Positions 35,716 to 48,203 of a DNA stretch of 64,000 nucleotides are shown piece by piece. The stretch comes from Hyperoodon ampullatus (lineage: Eukaryota; Chordata; Mammalia; Artiodactyla; Ziphiidae). A program made the position numbers and the translations under genes. Under the pieces are notes generated by a model. It had not been told where the DNA came from. It was given only the letters and a program-made list of their open reading frames with translations, and searched no databases. Each line of letters starts with the position of its first letter. Position 1 is the stretch's first letter. The stretch is taken from assembly GCA_949752795.1 (NCBI GenBank), contig OX457068.1:62623582-62687581 (forward strand). The letters run 5' to 3'.

Positions 35716-35825
35716 TGGGGAATTTCCTGGTGGTCCAGTGGTTAGCACTCGGTGCTTTCACTGCAGGGGCCCTGGTCCAGGAACTAAGAACCCTTGAGCC
35801 ACACAGTGAGGCCAAAGAAACACAA
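35716..35825 (+). repeat. Short older tRNA-derived SINE
   Basis: Head ggaatttcctggtggtccag, B-box-like region reduced, tail gaggccaaagaaaca. Inserted in the old L1; duplication not clear. Confidence 0.8.
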
Positions 35826-36344
35826 CATAATATTATCCAAATAAAAATACCAACAAGTAATTTTTTACGTAGTAAACAAAGTTCATACAGAAAACATAAA
35901 AATACAAAAATAGCAAGGAAAAAACTGACAAAAGTTAGGAGGGAAGCCAGCCCTACCAGACATTTAAACATATTATAAATGCTGCATAATTAAAACAGTG
36001 TGGTACTGGTGCATAAATAGTCAAACAGACCAGTGGAATGGAATATAAAGTCCAGAAATAGACCCAAGTACACAGGGAAATTTAATATATGCTAAAGGTA
36101 GCTTCTCACATCACTGGGGCAAAAATGGAATTTTTCATAAGTGGTTCTGGACAACTGTTAGCCACTTAGAAAATGATAAAAATAGATGCAAACCGCATAC
36201 TATATACAAGAAATTCAAAATAGATCAGAGATCTTAATGGAAAAACATTAAACCATACAAGTACTAAAAGTAAACATTCAAAAAGGTTTTCTAATGATAA
36301 CTTAAAATCCAACTGCAATAAAAGTTTCATAAATTTGATCACCT

Positions 36345-36464
36345 AGGTTATTCCCTGGCAGTCCAGTAGTTAGGACTCCACACTCCCACAGCAGGGGTCA
36401 TGGGTTTGATCTCTGGATGAGGGGCAAAGATTCTGCAGCATGGCCAAAAAAAAAAAAAAGAAAA
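36345..36464 (+). repeat. Short older tRNA-derived SINE
   Basis: ttattccctggcagtccagt head and gcatggccaaaaaa tail. Perfect duplication aaatttgatcacct at 36331-36344 and 36465-36478. Confidence 0.92.
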
Positions 36465-36527
36465 AAATTTGATCACCTTAAAATAAAAACTTTTCATAGC
36501 AAAAATAACAATTAAGACACACCTCTT

Positions 36528-36726
36528 GGGCTTCCCTGGTGGCACAGTGGTTGAGAGTCCGCCTGCCGATGCAGGGGACACGGGTTTGTGCCCCAGTCTG
36601 GGAAGATCCCACATGCTGTGGATTGGCTGGGCCCATGATCCATGGCCGCTGAGCCTGCAGGTCCAGAGCCTGTGCTCCGCAATGGGAGAGACTATAACAG
36701 TGAGAGGCCAGCGTACCGCAAAAAAC
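36528..36726 (+). repeat. Short CHR SINE immediately 5' of L1-A
   Basis: Duplication acacacctctt at 36517-36527 and 36727-36737. The right copy directly abuts the first L1-A base I can assign. Confidence 0.93.
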
Positions 36727-36836
36727 ACACACCTCTTAGAGAGCCTCATCCACCAGAGGGCAGACAGCAGAAGCAAGAAGAACTACAATCCTGAAGCCTG
36801 TGGAACTAAAACAACATTCACAGAAAGATATACAAG

Positions 36837-37740
36837 ATGAAAAGGCAGAGAACTATGTACCAGATGAAGGAAAAAGATAAAACCCCAGAAAAGCAACTAA
36901 ATGAAGTGGAGATAGGCAAACTTCCAGAAAAAGAATTCAGAATAATGATAGTGAAGATGATCCAGGACCTCGGAAAAAGAATGGAGGCAAAGATCGGGAA
37001 GATGCAAGAAATGTTTAACAAAGACCTAGAAGAATGAAAGAACAAACAAACAGAGATGAACAATACAATAACTGAAATGAAAACTACACTAGAAGGAATC
37101 AATAGCAGAATAACTGAGGCAGAAGAACGGATAAGTGACCTGGAAGACAGAATGGTGGAATTCACTGCCATGGAACAGAATAGAGAAAACAGAATGAAAA
37201 GAAGTGAAGACAACCTAAGAGACCTCTGGGACAACATTAAACGCAACAACATTCGCATTATAGGGTCTCAGAAGGAGAAGAGAGAGAGAAGGACCAGAGA
37301 AAATATTAGAAGAGATTATAGTCGAACACTTCCCTAATGTGGGAAAGAAAATGGCCACCCAAGTCCAGGAAGCGCAGCGAGTCCCATACAAGATAAACCC
37401 AAGGAGAAACATGCCGAGACACATATTAATCAAATTTGCAAAAATGAAAGACAAAGAAAAATTATTGAAAGCAGAAAGGGAAAAACGACAAATAACATAC
37501 AAGGGAACTCCCATGAGGTTAACAGCTGATTTCTCAGCAGAAACTCTACAAGCCAGAAGGGAGTGGCATGATATACTTAAAGTGATGAAAGGGAAGAACC
37601 TACAACCAAGGTTACTCTACCCGGCAAGGATCTCATTCAGATTCGATAAAGAAATCAAAAGCTTTACAGACAAGCAAAAGCTAACAGAATTCAGTACCAC
37701 CAAACCAGCTCTACAACAAATGCTAAAGGAACTTCTCTAA
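36837..37740 (+). pseudogene. L1-A ORF1 (RNA-binding chaperone), disabled
   Basis: L1 ORF1 protein is a trimeric coiled-coil RNA chaperone that coats L1 RNA. Here ATG is at 36837 and an in-frame TGA is at 37035-37037 (after KDLEE). The same frame reopens at 37056 (MNNTITEMK, coiled coil). Two single-base losses relative to L1-B (near 37262 and 37295) then move the frame. The C-terminal RNA-binding part is readable from 37339 (TADFSAETLQARREWHDILK) to the stop at 37738-37740. The total length of about 301 codons is normal for the family. Confidence 0.92.
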
Positions 37741-37797
37741 GTGGGAAACACAAGAGAAGAAAAGGACCTACAAAACAAACCCAAAACAGTTAAGAAA

Positions 37798-40700
37798 ATG
37801 GTCATAGGAACATACATATCGATAATTACCTTAAACATGAATGGATTAAATGCTCCAACCAAAAGACATAGGCTTGCTGAATGGATACAGAAACAAGACC
37901 ATATGCTGTCTACAAGAGACCCACTTCAGACCTAGGGACACATACAGACTGAAAGTGAGGGGATGGAAAAAGATATTCCATGCAAATGGAAATCAAAAGA
38001 AAGCTGGAGTAGCAATACTCATATCAGATAAAACAGAGGTTAAAATATAGAATGTTACAAGAGACAAGGAAGGACACTAAATAATGAGCAAGGGATCAAT
38101 CCAAGAAGAAGATATAACAATTATAAATATATATGCACCCAAAACATAGGAGCACCTCAATACATAAGGCAACTGCTAACAGATATACAAGAGGAAATCG
38201 ACAGTAACACAATAATAGTGGGGGATTTTAACATCTCACTTACACCAATGGACAGATCAACCAAAATGAAAATATATAAGGAAACAGAAGCTTTAAATGA
38301 CACAATAGACCAGATAGATTAATTGATATTTATAGGACATTCCATCCAAAAACAGCAGATTACACTTTCTTCTCAAGTGCACACGGAATATTCTCCAGGA
38401 TAGATCACATCTTGGGTCACAAATCAAGCCTCAATAAATTTAAGAAAATTGAAATCATATGAAGCATCTTTTCTGACCACAACACAATGAGATTAGAAGT
38501 GAATTACAAGGAAAAAAACGTAAAAAACACAAACACATGGAGGCTAAACAATACGTTACTAAATAACCAAGAGATCACTGAAGAAATCAAAGAGGAAATC
38601 AGAAAATACCTACAGACAAATGACAATGAAAACACGATGATCCAAAACATATGGGATGAATCAAAAGCAGTTGTAAGAGGGAAGTTTATAGCTATACAAG
38701 CCTACCTCAAGAAACAAGAAAAATCTCAAATAAACAATCTAACCTTACACTTAAAGGGAATAGAGAAAGAAGAACAAACAAAACCCAAAGTTAGTAGAAG
38801 GAAAGAAATCATAAAGATCAGAGCAGAAATAAATGAAATAGAAACAAAGAAAATAGCAAAGATCAATAAAACTAAAAGCTGGTTCTTTGAGAAGATACAC
38901 AAAATTGATAAACCATTAGCCAGACTCATCAAGAAAAAGACGGAGAGGACTCAAATCAATACAATTAGAAATGAAAAAGGAGAAGTTACAACAGACACTG
39001 CAGAAATACAAAGCATCCTAAGAGACTACTACAAGCAACTCTATACCAATATATTGGACAGCCTAGAAGAAATGGACAAATTCTTAAGAAAGGTATAAAC
39101 TTCCAAGACTGAACCAGGAAGAAATAGAAAATATGAACAGACCAATCACAGATCATGAAATTGAAACTGTGATTAAAAACCTTCCAACAAACAAAAGTCC
39201 ATGACCACATGGCTTCACAGGTGAATTCTATCAAACATTTAGAGAAGAGCTAACACCCATCCTTCTCAAACTCTTCCAAAAAATTGCAAAGGAAGGAACA
39301 CTCCCAAACTCATTCAATGAGGCCACCATCACCCTGATACCAAAACCAGACAAAGATACTACAAAAAAAGAAAATTACAGACCAATATCACTGATGAATA
39401 TAGATGCAAAAATCCTCAACAAAATACTAGCACACAGAATCCAACAACACATTAAAAGGATCATACACCATGATCAAGTGGGATTTATCCCAGGGATGCA
39501 AGGATTCTTCAATATGTGCAAATCAATCAATGTGATACACCATATTAACAAATTGAAGAATAAAATCCATATGATCATCTCAATAGATGCAGAAAAGGCT
39601 TTTGACAAAATTCAACACCCATTTATGATAAAAGTTCTACAGAAAGTGGCATAGAGGGAACCTACTTCAACATAATAAAGGCCATATATGACAAACCCAC
39701 AGCAAACATCATTCTCAATGGTGAAAAACTGAAAGCATTTTCTCTAAGATCAGGATCAAGACGAGGATGTCCACTCTTACCACTAGTATTCAACATAGTT
39801 TTGGAAGTCCTAGCCACGGCAATAAGAGAAGAAAAAGAAATAAAGGAATACAAATTGGAAAAGAAGAAGTAAAACTGTCAGTGTTTGCAGATGACATGAT
39901 ACTGTACATAGAGAATCCTAAAAATGCCACCAGAAAACTACTAGAGCTAATCAATGAATTTGATAAAGTTTCAGGATAGAAAATTAATGCACAGAAATCT
40001 CTTTCATTCCTATACACTAATGATGAAAAATCTGAACGAGAAATTAAGGAAACATTCCTATTTACCATTGCAACAAAAAGAATTAAATACCTAGGAATAA
40101 ACCTACCTAGGGAGATAAAAGACCTGTATGCAGAAAGCTATAAGACACTGATGAAAGAAATTAAAGATACCAACAGGTGGAGAGATATACCATGTTCTTG
40201 GATTGGAAGAACCAATATTGTGAAAATGACTATACTACCCAAAGCAATCTACAGGTTCAATGCAATCCCTATCAAATTACCAATGGAATTTTTTATGGAA
40301 CTAGAACAAAAAATCTTAAAATTTGTATGGAGACACAGAAGACCCCGAATAGCCAAAGCAGTCTTGAGGGAAAAAAACGGAGCTGGAGGAATCAGACTCC
40401 CTGACTTCAGACTATACTACAAAGCTACAGTAATCAAGACAATATGGACTGGCACAAAAACAGAAACATAGACCAATGGAACAAGATAGAAAGCCCAGAG
40501 ATACACCCACGCACCTATGGTCAACTAATCTATGACAAAGGAGGCAAGGATATACAATGGAGAAAAGACAGTCTCTTCAATAAGTGGTGCTGGGAAAACT
40601 GGACAGCTACATGGAAAAGAATGAAATTAGAACACTCCCTAACACCATACACAAAAATAAACTCAAGATGGATTCAAGACCTAAATGTAAGACTGGACAC

Positions 40701-41612
40701 TATAAATCTCTTAGAGGAAAACATAGGAAGAACACTCTTTGACATAAATCACAGCAAGATCTTTTTTGATCCACCTCCTTCAGTAATGGAAATAAAAACA
40801 AAAATAAACAAATGGGACCTAATGAAACTTCAAAGCTTTTGCACAGCAAAGGAAACCATAAACAAGACAAAAAGACAACCCTCAGAATGGGAGAAAATAG
40901 TTGCAAACGAATCAGTGGACAACGGATTAATCTCCAAAATATATAAACAGCTCATGCAGCTCAATATTAAAGAAACAAACAACCCAATGCAAAAATGGGC
41001 TGAAGACCTAAATAGACATTTCTCCAAAGAAGACATACAGATGGCCAAGAAGCACATGAAAAGCTGCTCAACATCACTCACTAATTACTAGAGAAATGCA
41101 AATCAAAACTACAATGAGGTATCACCTCACACCAGTTAGAATGGGTATCATCAGAAAATCTACAAACAACAAATGCTGGAGAGGGTGTGGAGAAAAGGGA
41201 ACACTCTTGCACTGTTGGTGGGAATGTAAAGTGATACAGCCACTATGGAGAACAGTATGGAGGTTCCTAAAAAAACTAAAAATAGAATTACCATATGATC
41301 CAGCAATCCCACTACTGGGCATATACCCATAAAGAGGAAACCATAATTCAAAAAGACACATACACCCCAATGTTCATTGCAGCACTATTTACAATAGCCA
41401 CGTCATGGAATCAACTTAAATGCCCATCGACAGATGAATGGATAAAGAAGTTGTGGTACATATATAGAATGGAATATTACTCAGCCATAAAAAAGAATGA
41501 AATTGGGTCATTTGTTGAGACGTGGATGGATCTAGAGACTGTCATACAGAGTGAAGTATGTCAGAAAGAGAAAAACAAATATCGTATACTAATGCACGTT
41601 TGTGGAACCTAG
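37798..41612 (+). pseudogene. L1-A ORF2 (endonuclease and reverse transcriptase), disabled
   Basis: The ORF2 protein nicks DNA and reverse-transcribes L1 RNA at the target. ATG is at 37798. Endonuclease landmarks are TLNMNGLN, QETH, GDFN (near 38221) and SRIDHI. RT landmarks are VGFIPGMQG (near 39475) and FADDMILY (near 39885). Lesions include a frameshift near 37900, TAA at 38078-38080, +2 at 38141-38144, a frameshift before LRKV near 39086, TGA at 39202-39204 and TAG after KVSG near 39977. The C-terminal part is open over 40444-41091. Confidence 0.92.
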
Positions 41613-42297
41613 AAAAATGTTACAGATGAACCAGTTTGCAGGGCACAAGTTGAGACACAGATGTAGAGAACAAACATATGGACACCAAGAGGTGAAAGCC
41701 GCGGGGGTGTGGGGATGGTGGTGTGATGAATTGGGTGATTGGGATTGACATGGATACACTCATGTGTATAAAATTGATGACTAATAAGAAACTGCTGTAT
41801 AAAAAAAAAAATAAAATTCAAAAATTAAAAAGAAAAAAAGTAAGTTGAACTATATGCAGCATGATACTATAAAAAAAGAATAACAATTAACAACATAAAG
41901 ATAATTGAAAAAGTTAGAGAATATAAAATGCAGTAGAATAACAGCTAAAGTACTAACATCCCTAATATATAAATAATTCTTTAAAACTGATGGAAAAGAT
42001 TCCAAAAATGGGCAAGAAATATGAACAGATGATTTACTTTAGGTGTATGTGTTCCTTCAATATATAGAAAAATATACAAGCTCACCCATAAAAAATAGAA
42101 GTGCAAATGAAAACAACTGAAATACCATTTCTCACCCATCAGAATGACAAAATTAACAAGTGTGACAACACATTGTGTTGACAAGGCTGTGGGAAATAGC
42201 CACTCTCATATACTGCTGGTGAGAATGAAAATTGGTTCAAACTTTAGGAGAGGGAGTTCAACAATATCTAACCAAACCACGTATGTATTTACCTTTT

Positions 42298-42482
42298 TCT
42301 TTTTTTTCTGATGTAGACCATTTTTAAAGTCTTTATTGAATTTGTTACAATATTGCCTCTGTCCTATGTCTCAGTTTTTTGGCCTTGGGGCACGTGGGAT
42401 GCTAGCTCTCGACTACGGATGGAGCCCACACCCCCTGCATTGGAAGGCAAAGTCTTAACCACTGGACCACCAGGGAAGTCCC
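42298..42482 (-). repeat. Older SINE, reverse
   Basis: Right end ctggaccaccagggaagtcc; T-rich left end with agtctttattgaatttgtta. Near-duplication tgt[a/g]tttacctttt at 42284-42297 and 42483-42496, inside the old L1. Confidence 0.88.
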
Positions 42483-42544
42483 TGTGTTTACCTTTTGATC
42501 TAGCTATCCCACTTCTAGGAATGTACCCCTAAAGATACACCTCC

Positions 42545-42746
42545 AGGGCTTCCCTCGTGGCGCAGTGGTTGAGAGTCCGCCTGCCGATGCAGGGGACACG
42601 GGTTCGTGCCCCAGTCCAGGAAGATCCCACATGCTGCAGAGCGGCTGGGCCCGTGAGCCATGGCCGCTGAGCCTGCGGGTCCGGAGCCTGTGCTCCACAA
42701 CGGGAGAGGCCACAACAGTGAGAGGCCCGCGTACCACACACAAAAA
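42545..42746 (+). repeat. Short CHR SINE
   Basis: Perfect duplication aaagatacacctcc at 42531-42544 and 42747-42760. The tail begins with cacacac before the A-run. Confidence 0.95.
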
Positions 42747-43539
42747 AAAGATACACCTCCGGCAAAACCAAAATACATATGCACAGGTTATTCACTGCAG
42801 TACTGTTTGTAAGTGGGAAATTTTGGAAACAACCTAAGTGCTCATATATAGGAGAGTGCTTGATAAAATATGATACATCCACACAATGAAGTTTTAGGCA
42901 CCTATGAAAAAGAATGAGGAATATCTCTAAGAACAGATATAGCATGATTTCCAGTCTACATTTTAAAGTGAAAAAAGCAAAGGGCAAGTTTTTACACCAT
43001 AGAAATTGGCAAAGGCTGCAAATCCCAGTTTTTATCCACTGGAGACGCAGTTGTTAACCATTTAGCAGCACACCACCTGAAGGGATTGGGAAATATAGCA
43101 AGCAGGGTAAGGCTAGAATAACCTTGTGACGTTGGAATGGAATTGGAGGTATCATTATGCATACATGTATTTCCTTACTCTGTCTGCTGAGAGAGCCTAG
43201 AAATATGACATGTAGGGGCAATGAGCATAACTAGAGCACAAATCCTGGTTTCTAAATACTATTCTCTACGAAAAGGAACCTGGGCTCTTTGGAGAAATGG
43301 AAGATTCCAGGACTGGGGCAAAGAAATGTCATATTAAGCCTGTAACATCTTGTGCCAGAAAGCATGGAAGTGTTCAAAGAATGATGGGGATATTTCAAAA
43401 GGACACAGGATCCAGGATAAGAGGATCCAGTTTAAAGGGGATCCCCACTGTCCAAATCTAGGACAATCTGAGCATCAAGATAAATAATTGTATAATAGTA
43501 ACATAATCCATTGAACAAAATAAGAATCCATAAATCCAT

Positions 43540-43600
43540 ACTAACAGAGAAAGAGAGAGACAGAGAGGGAGAGAGAGAGAGACAGAAAGAGAGAGAGGGG
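43540..43600. repeat. GA-rich simple repeat
   Basis: Imperfect (GA)n with cagagaggg and cagaaag interruptions. Confidence 0.85.
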
Positions 43601-43659
43601 CTCTTCCTTACAGTAGAATGCCAACTTTATTATGTAGATGGAATTAGAAAATCACCATA

Positions 43660-44150
43660 CAAAGACTTGTACGTGAATGTTCACAGTAGCTTTATTTGTA
43701 ATAGCCAAAAACTGGAAATAACCCAAAAGTCCCTTAAAGGTCAATGAATATACAAACTGTGATATGTCCATAAAATGGAATACTACTCAGTAATAAAAAA
43801 AACAGACTATTTACACACGGCAACATGGACGAATCTCAAAATAATTATGATAAATGAAGGCAAAAAAAAGAGTACTTGTTGTGTTCCAATTATATAAATA
43901 ATAGAAAATACAACTAATCTACAGTGACAGAAAGCAGATCAGTGGTTGCCTGGAAGAGGACTGATGAGGTAGGAGGGATTTCAAAGGGGTATAAGGAAAG
44001 TTTGGGGGTGATGGATATGTTTATTATCCACTATCTTAATTGTGGTGATAGTTTCATGGCTGGAACACACATGTCAAAACTTATTAAACTGTATACTTTA
44101 AACATAAGCAGTTTATTATATGTAAATTATTCTTCCATAAAATTGCTAAT
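43660..44150 (+). repeat. Old L1 3' end
   Basis: gtgaatgttcacagtagctt, aatggaatactactcagtaa, cagatcagtggttgcctgg, and tttaaacataagcagtttat mark the ORF2 end and 3' UTR of an old L1. Confidence 0.75.
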
Positions 44151-44352
44151 ATTTGAAAATCACTAGCAACCATCCTAAATAGTTGATTAAGAGTAATAAT
44201 TGATTCAGGCAAGAATAATCAATGGATGTTAAAACTAATGGATGAAAGTTTGAGCAAAGTGGTATGTTTACATATTTTCAAGGTATTTTCCTGTAATTAC
44301 AAAGAGGAAAGCAGTAATTTTACAGTGGAGAAACCTAGAAAACACCACTGGA

Positions 44353-44840
44353 GTAGGCTGAATAATGACCCCCTAAAGATGTCTACAGCCTAATCCTCAA
44401 ACCTGTGAGTATGTTTCCCTACATGACAAAAAGGACTTTACAGGTGTGATTAAATTAAGGATCTTGAGATGTGGAGATTATCCTAGATTATCCAGGTGGG
44501 CCCAGTGTAATCACAGGGCTCATCATAAGAAGGAGGCAGGAGAGTCAGTCAGAAATGTGAAGAAAGGTGCAGAGGTCAGAGAGAGAGATTTGAAGCTGCT
44601 GTGCCGCTGGCTTGGAGGAAGGGACCACAAGCCAGTGAGTGCAGGCAGCCTCAAGAAGCTGCACAAGGCAGAGGCTCTAGAGCCTCCAGAGGGAACCAGC
44701 CTTGCTGACACCTCGATTTTAGCCAAGTGAAACTCATTTCAGACTTCTGACCTCCAGAACTATAAGATCATAAATTTGTGCTGTTTTAAGCCTCTAAACC
44801 TGTGGTAATTTGCTACAGCAGCAACAGGAAACTAACACAA
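44353..44840 (+). repeat. MLT1-type MaLR solo LTR
   Basis: gtaggctgaataatgacccc, gtgattaaattaaggatctt, ccaggtgggcccagtgtaat, and the end gctacagcagcaacaggaaa. LTR only. Confidence 0.8.
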
Positions 44841-44984
44841 CAACCTTAACCAAAGGGTCAAAGTTAACACAGCCAGTAACAGGACACATAAATATCACAT
44901 GCCCCTGATATTGAGAATAGCATGTGTAGCTCATGCCAAAAACAGCTTGAATCTAATCATAAGGAAACAGGCAAACTCAAATTG

Positions 44985-45407
44985 AGGGACATTCTACAAA
45001 ATAACTGTCCTATACTCTTCAAAAATGTCAGTCATAAAGAACAAAGACTGAGGAACTGTTCCAGTTAAAGAAGACTGAAGAGACTGGACTAAATGCAACA
45101 CAGAATCCTGGATCAAAAGACATGTTTTCTTCTTTAGTTATAAGGACATTACTGGGACAATTTAAATAGGGTCTATATGTTAGCTAATAGTATTATATTA
45201 TCATCATACTGTGATTATGCAGGAAAATACCCTTATATTAGGAAATATACAATGAAGTATTTGTGGATAAAGGGAGATCATGCCTGCAACTTTACTTTTA
45301 AATGGTTCAGAAAAAATAAATGTGTGTGCATATATTTTATGTGTGGATAGATACACAAACATCTATATGTATGTGTGTGTACATATATGTATATGTATGT
45401 GTGTGTG

Positions 45408-45479
<72 letters not shown>

Positions 45480-45590
45480 CAAAGTATTAACATTTGAGGA
45501 ATCCAAGTGAAAAGTAAATAGAAATTCCCTGTACAATTTTACAACTTTTCTGTAAATCTAAAATTCTCTTTCAAAGTTAAAAATATCCCA
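44985..45590 (+). repeat. Probable old L1ME-like 3' tail
   Basis: gaatcctggatcaaaagac, acattactgggacaatttaa, gttagctaatagtattatat and acttttctgtaaatctaaaa recall a common ancient L1 3' tail. It is broken by the microsatellite at 45355. Confidence 0.45.
45355..45474. repeat. Compound (TG/TA)n-(TA)n-(GA)n microsatellite
   Basis: Irregular TGTA/TGTG units, then about 13 TA units (45413-45438) joined without a spacer to about 18 GA units (45438-45473). Confidence 0.95.
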
Positions 45591-45655
45591 TAACAAAAGA
45601 CACTCTAAACAAAGTAAAAAGGCAAATGACAAATTGAGAAGAACAGAAATATTTA

Positions 45656-46024
45656 TTTATTAATATTTTTTATTTTTTCATTTTTATGGCTGCGTCAGGT
45701 CTTAGTTGTGGCAAGTGGGATCTTTCATTGTGGTGTATGGGCTCTTTGTTGCAATGCGCAATCTTCTCTCTAGCTGTGGTATGTGGGTTTTCTCTTCTCT
45801 AGTTGTCGCGCACAGGCTCCAGAGCTCGTGGGCTCTGTAGTTGTCGTGCAGGGGCTCCAGAGCACATGGGCTCTGTAGTTTGTGGTATGTGAGCTCTCTA
45901 GTTGAGGCGAGTGAGCTCAGTAGTTGTGGCACACGGGATTCCTGACCAGGAATCGAACCCACACCCCCTGCATTGGAAGGTGGATTCTTTACCACTGGAC
46001 CACCAAGGAAGTCACAGAGTAGAG
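45656..46024 (-). repeat. Long tRNA-derived SINE, reverse
   Basis: Right end ctggaccaccaaggaagtc; left T/A-rich tail atttattaatattttttatt; several repeated agttgt-g-gc-c units. Duplication cagaaatattta at 45644-45655 and 46025-46036. Confidence 0.9.
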
Positions 46025-46151
46025 CAGAAATATTTAATCAAGGATTAATGTATACAATGAGCACCTAAAATCAATCATATAAAGATGAACAACCAATTTT
46101 TTTCAAATAGGTAAGAGATATAAACAGACAGTGATCTTAAAAAGAAAAACA

Positions 46152-46375
46152 GGGACTTCCCTGGCGGTCCAGTGTCTAAGACTCTGCGCTCCTAATGCAG
46201 GGAGCCCGGGTTCAATCCCTGGTTGGGGAACTAGATCCCACATGCATGCCGCAACTAAGAAGTCTGCATGCTGCAACTAAAGAGTCCACATGCTGCAACA
46301 AAGATCCCGCACGCAGCAAGGAAGATCCTGTGTGCTGCAACTAAGACCCAGCCCAGCCAAATAAATAAATAGATA
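46152..46375 (+). repeat. CHR-type SINE with repeated gcaacta- units
   Basis: gggacttccctggcggtcca head, four gcaacta-like units, aaataaataaatagatagat tail. Duplication not clear. Confidence 0.9.
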
Positions 46376-48190
46376 GATATTAGAATAAAGGAGAATTACA
46401 CATAGAAACATAAGAAGATATTCACAATATATTGTTACAAGAAAACTGAAAGTTGTATATATGAGCCCATAATAGGTGAGCTTATATATGTTAAGAAAAA
46501 TGTATAACTTCATTATATGTAACAGCAAAGAGAAAAGTCTAGAAGCAGACATACCTCACATTTACTAGTGGCAACCTCTATTTCTGAACTGATTGGATTC
46601 CTATAACAAAATTGGACATAAAACTAGAAACAAGTTCATATCTTATTAAATACAGATTAATTTATATTATGCATGGTGAGATCATGGCTTTTTGAAAGAT
46701 GATTATCCCTATACGTTTAACATAGAAGGCATAAGATTTAGAAGATGTCAATGTTCAGAAAGTTGGCTGTCTGACATTACTCATCTAACCTTTAACATGA
46801 TCCAAATCTCACACACATGTGTGTGCACACAGACACACACACACACACAACCCTCAGGGCCACGAGACATTTGACTTACAAATCCCCTGGGAGAGAAAAT
46901 ATGAGAATTGAAGATAGGTGTTTTAATTCATAGGGAACACCAGACCACCCCCAAGAGCACTGCTAATGTTAGTGCTACGACTTTTCTAGTTAATAAATAT
47001 AAGTTAAAGGTTTGTAGTTTACCCTGAGAGGTGTATGACTATACACATCACAGGGTAAAAACCAGTGATGTGTCAGTGCCCAGAAATACAGACACCAAAG
47101 TCCTCTTCCTGGTCCACGGCATTCCAGAGAATTCCCAGACATGCCCAGGACACTGCCCAGGCCTGGGAGGCAAGCAAGTACCAGGAAGAGGTTGCACCTG
47201 AAACTGAAAGTAGGTCCTCAAATATGGGACCAACAAACTCCAAGGGAACAACAAACTCTAGCAGTCACGCCAGGAAAGCCAAGAAAGCAAGCCAGTTCAA
47301 AAACCAAATGTACTGCCAATACTGCCAAAAGCAAATATAGCCAGGAATACAAAGTAGGTCAAACCCAGGGGAATGGCCACAGTGACTGCACCAGCTGACT
47401 TGTATCCCTTCCTACTCCTGGTGGGAAGTTTGGGCCCAATCCAAAAAAATTCCCAACAGCCTCTGACACGCTTCATATCACACCCCCACTGCGATACAAT
47501 TTTGAAGGGCTTTAATCTCTATCTACTACCCTTCTGGTTGACCCACCAGGCAAACCGGGTACTCAAAGGAGAGTAAGTTTTGAAGTCTTAAGACAATACA
47601 TAACTGTGAAGATTCTTAAGTGGTCTCATCCCTGCAGAATTCACAGCTAGGATGCATTTCACAGTGGCTAACTGGCAAACCTCAACTTAACCCCTTATCC
47701 TGTACTCAAGTAATCCAGATATTCAATTGCCTGGATCTTTTTCCATGACAATTTATCTGAAGTAAAGGAATTGCAAGTTAATAGAAAATATTTACTGTTA
47801 ATAACTTTCTTAAGGTAAAACCTGGCCTCAGTGCATTCATTCCTGTTCAGTTTCCTCCATCTTATCGATCTCCATCTCTGAAACCCCAATGCTTAATCAG
47901 AAAAGTCCTCAAAAAAAATTCCCTTATATTCTCTGGACTTCGATTATCCAAAGCAAAATTAGACTTATAATTTCTAACAAATTTTGAACCAAAAATGAAT
48001 CAGGGTCAATTATCAATTGATCAGAAAGTACTGCTAATCAGAATATCCCATTTCCTAAACAGTCTAGGTAATCGAAGAGTCTGTTTACTCTCCCACAGTG
48101 TTTCAGCCTTGGCATGCTGGTGTATCAGAAGACATCTTAGACCTCAGGTAATCTCCGTCCTTTAACCAATGAAGAAACTGAGGCCCAGTC
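46376..48190. other. PSTPIP2 intron 1, low-copy; short (CA)n and a MIR piece
   Basis: A short (CA)n lies at 46823-46850. A likely reverse MIR fragment lies at about 48120-48190 (tgaagaaactgaggcccagt). The remainder, including overlapping open frames at 47065-47576, is unrecognised. Confidence 0.4.
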
Positions 48191-48203
48191 ATAACATTCT
48201 TTT

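Larger units (their letters stand above)
36738..41839 (+). mobile_element. L1-A: 5.1-kb LINE-1, ORFs broken
   Basis: It starts in the last bases of the 5' UTR (gagagcctcatccaccagag) and includes ORF1, ORF2, 3' UTR and an A-rich end near 41839. No clean target-site duplication was found. It is much less decayed than the surrounding old L1 and lies antisense to PSTPIP2. It shares several disabling changes with L1-B (see findings), plus private frameshifts and stops, so it cannot be autonomous. Confidence 0.93.
32640..43000 (+). repeat. Old L1 ORF2 acting as host for a nest of insertions
   Basis: Collinear decayed ORF2 pieces: 32640-33100 (RT start, gacttattccaagaatg), 34928-34942, 35424-36527 (gacagtattcaacacccatt, then gtggtactggtgcataaat), and 41840-43000 (ORF2 end, gctatcccacttctaggaat). 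Between them sit a rearranged L1, an MLT1 LTR, five SINEs and L1-A. Removing these restores the expected order. Confidence 0.72.

Noticed and set aside
47065..47576. Open frames with a CQYCQ cysteine pair, considered as a gag-like zinc knuckle or a gene
   Set aside because: The knuckle spacing is incomplete and there is no flanking LTR structure or other retroviral motif.
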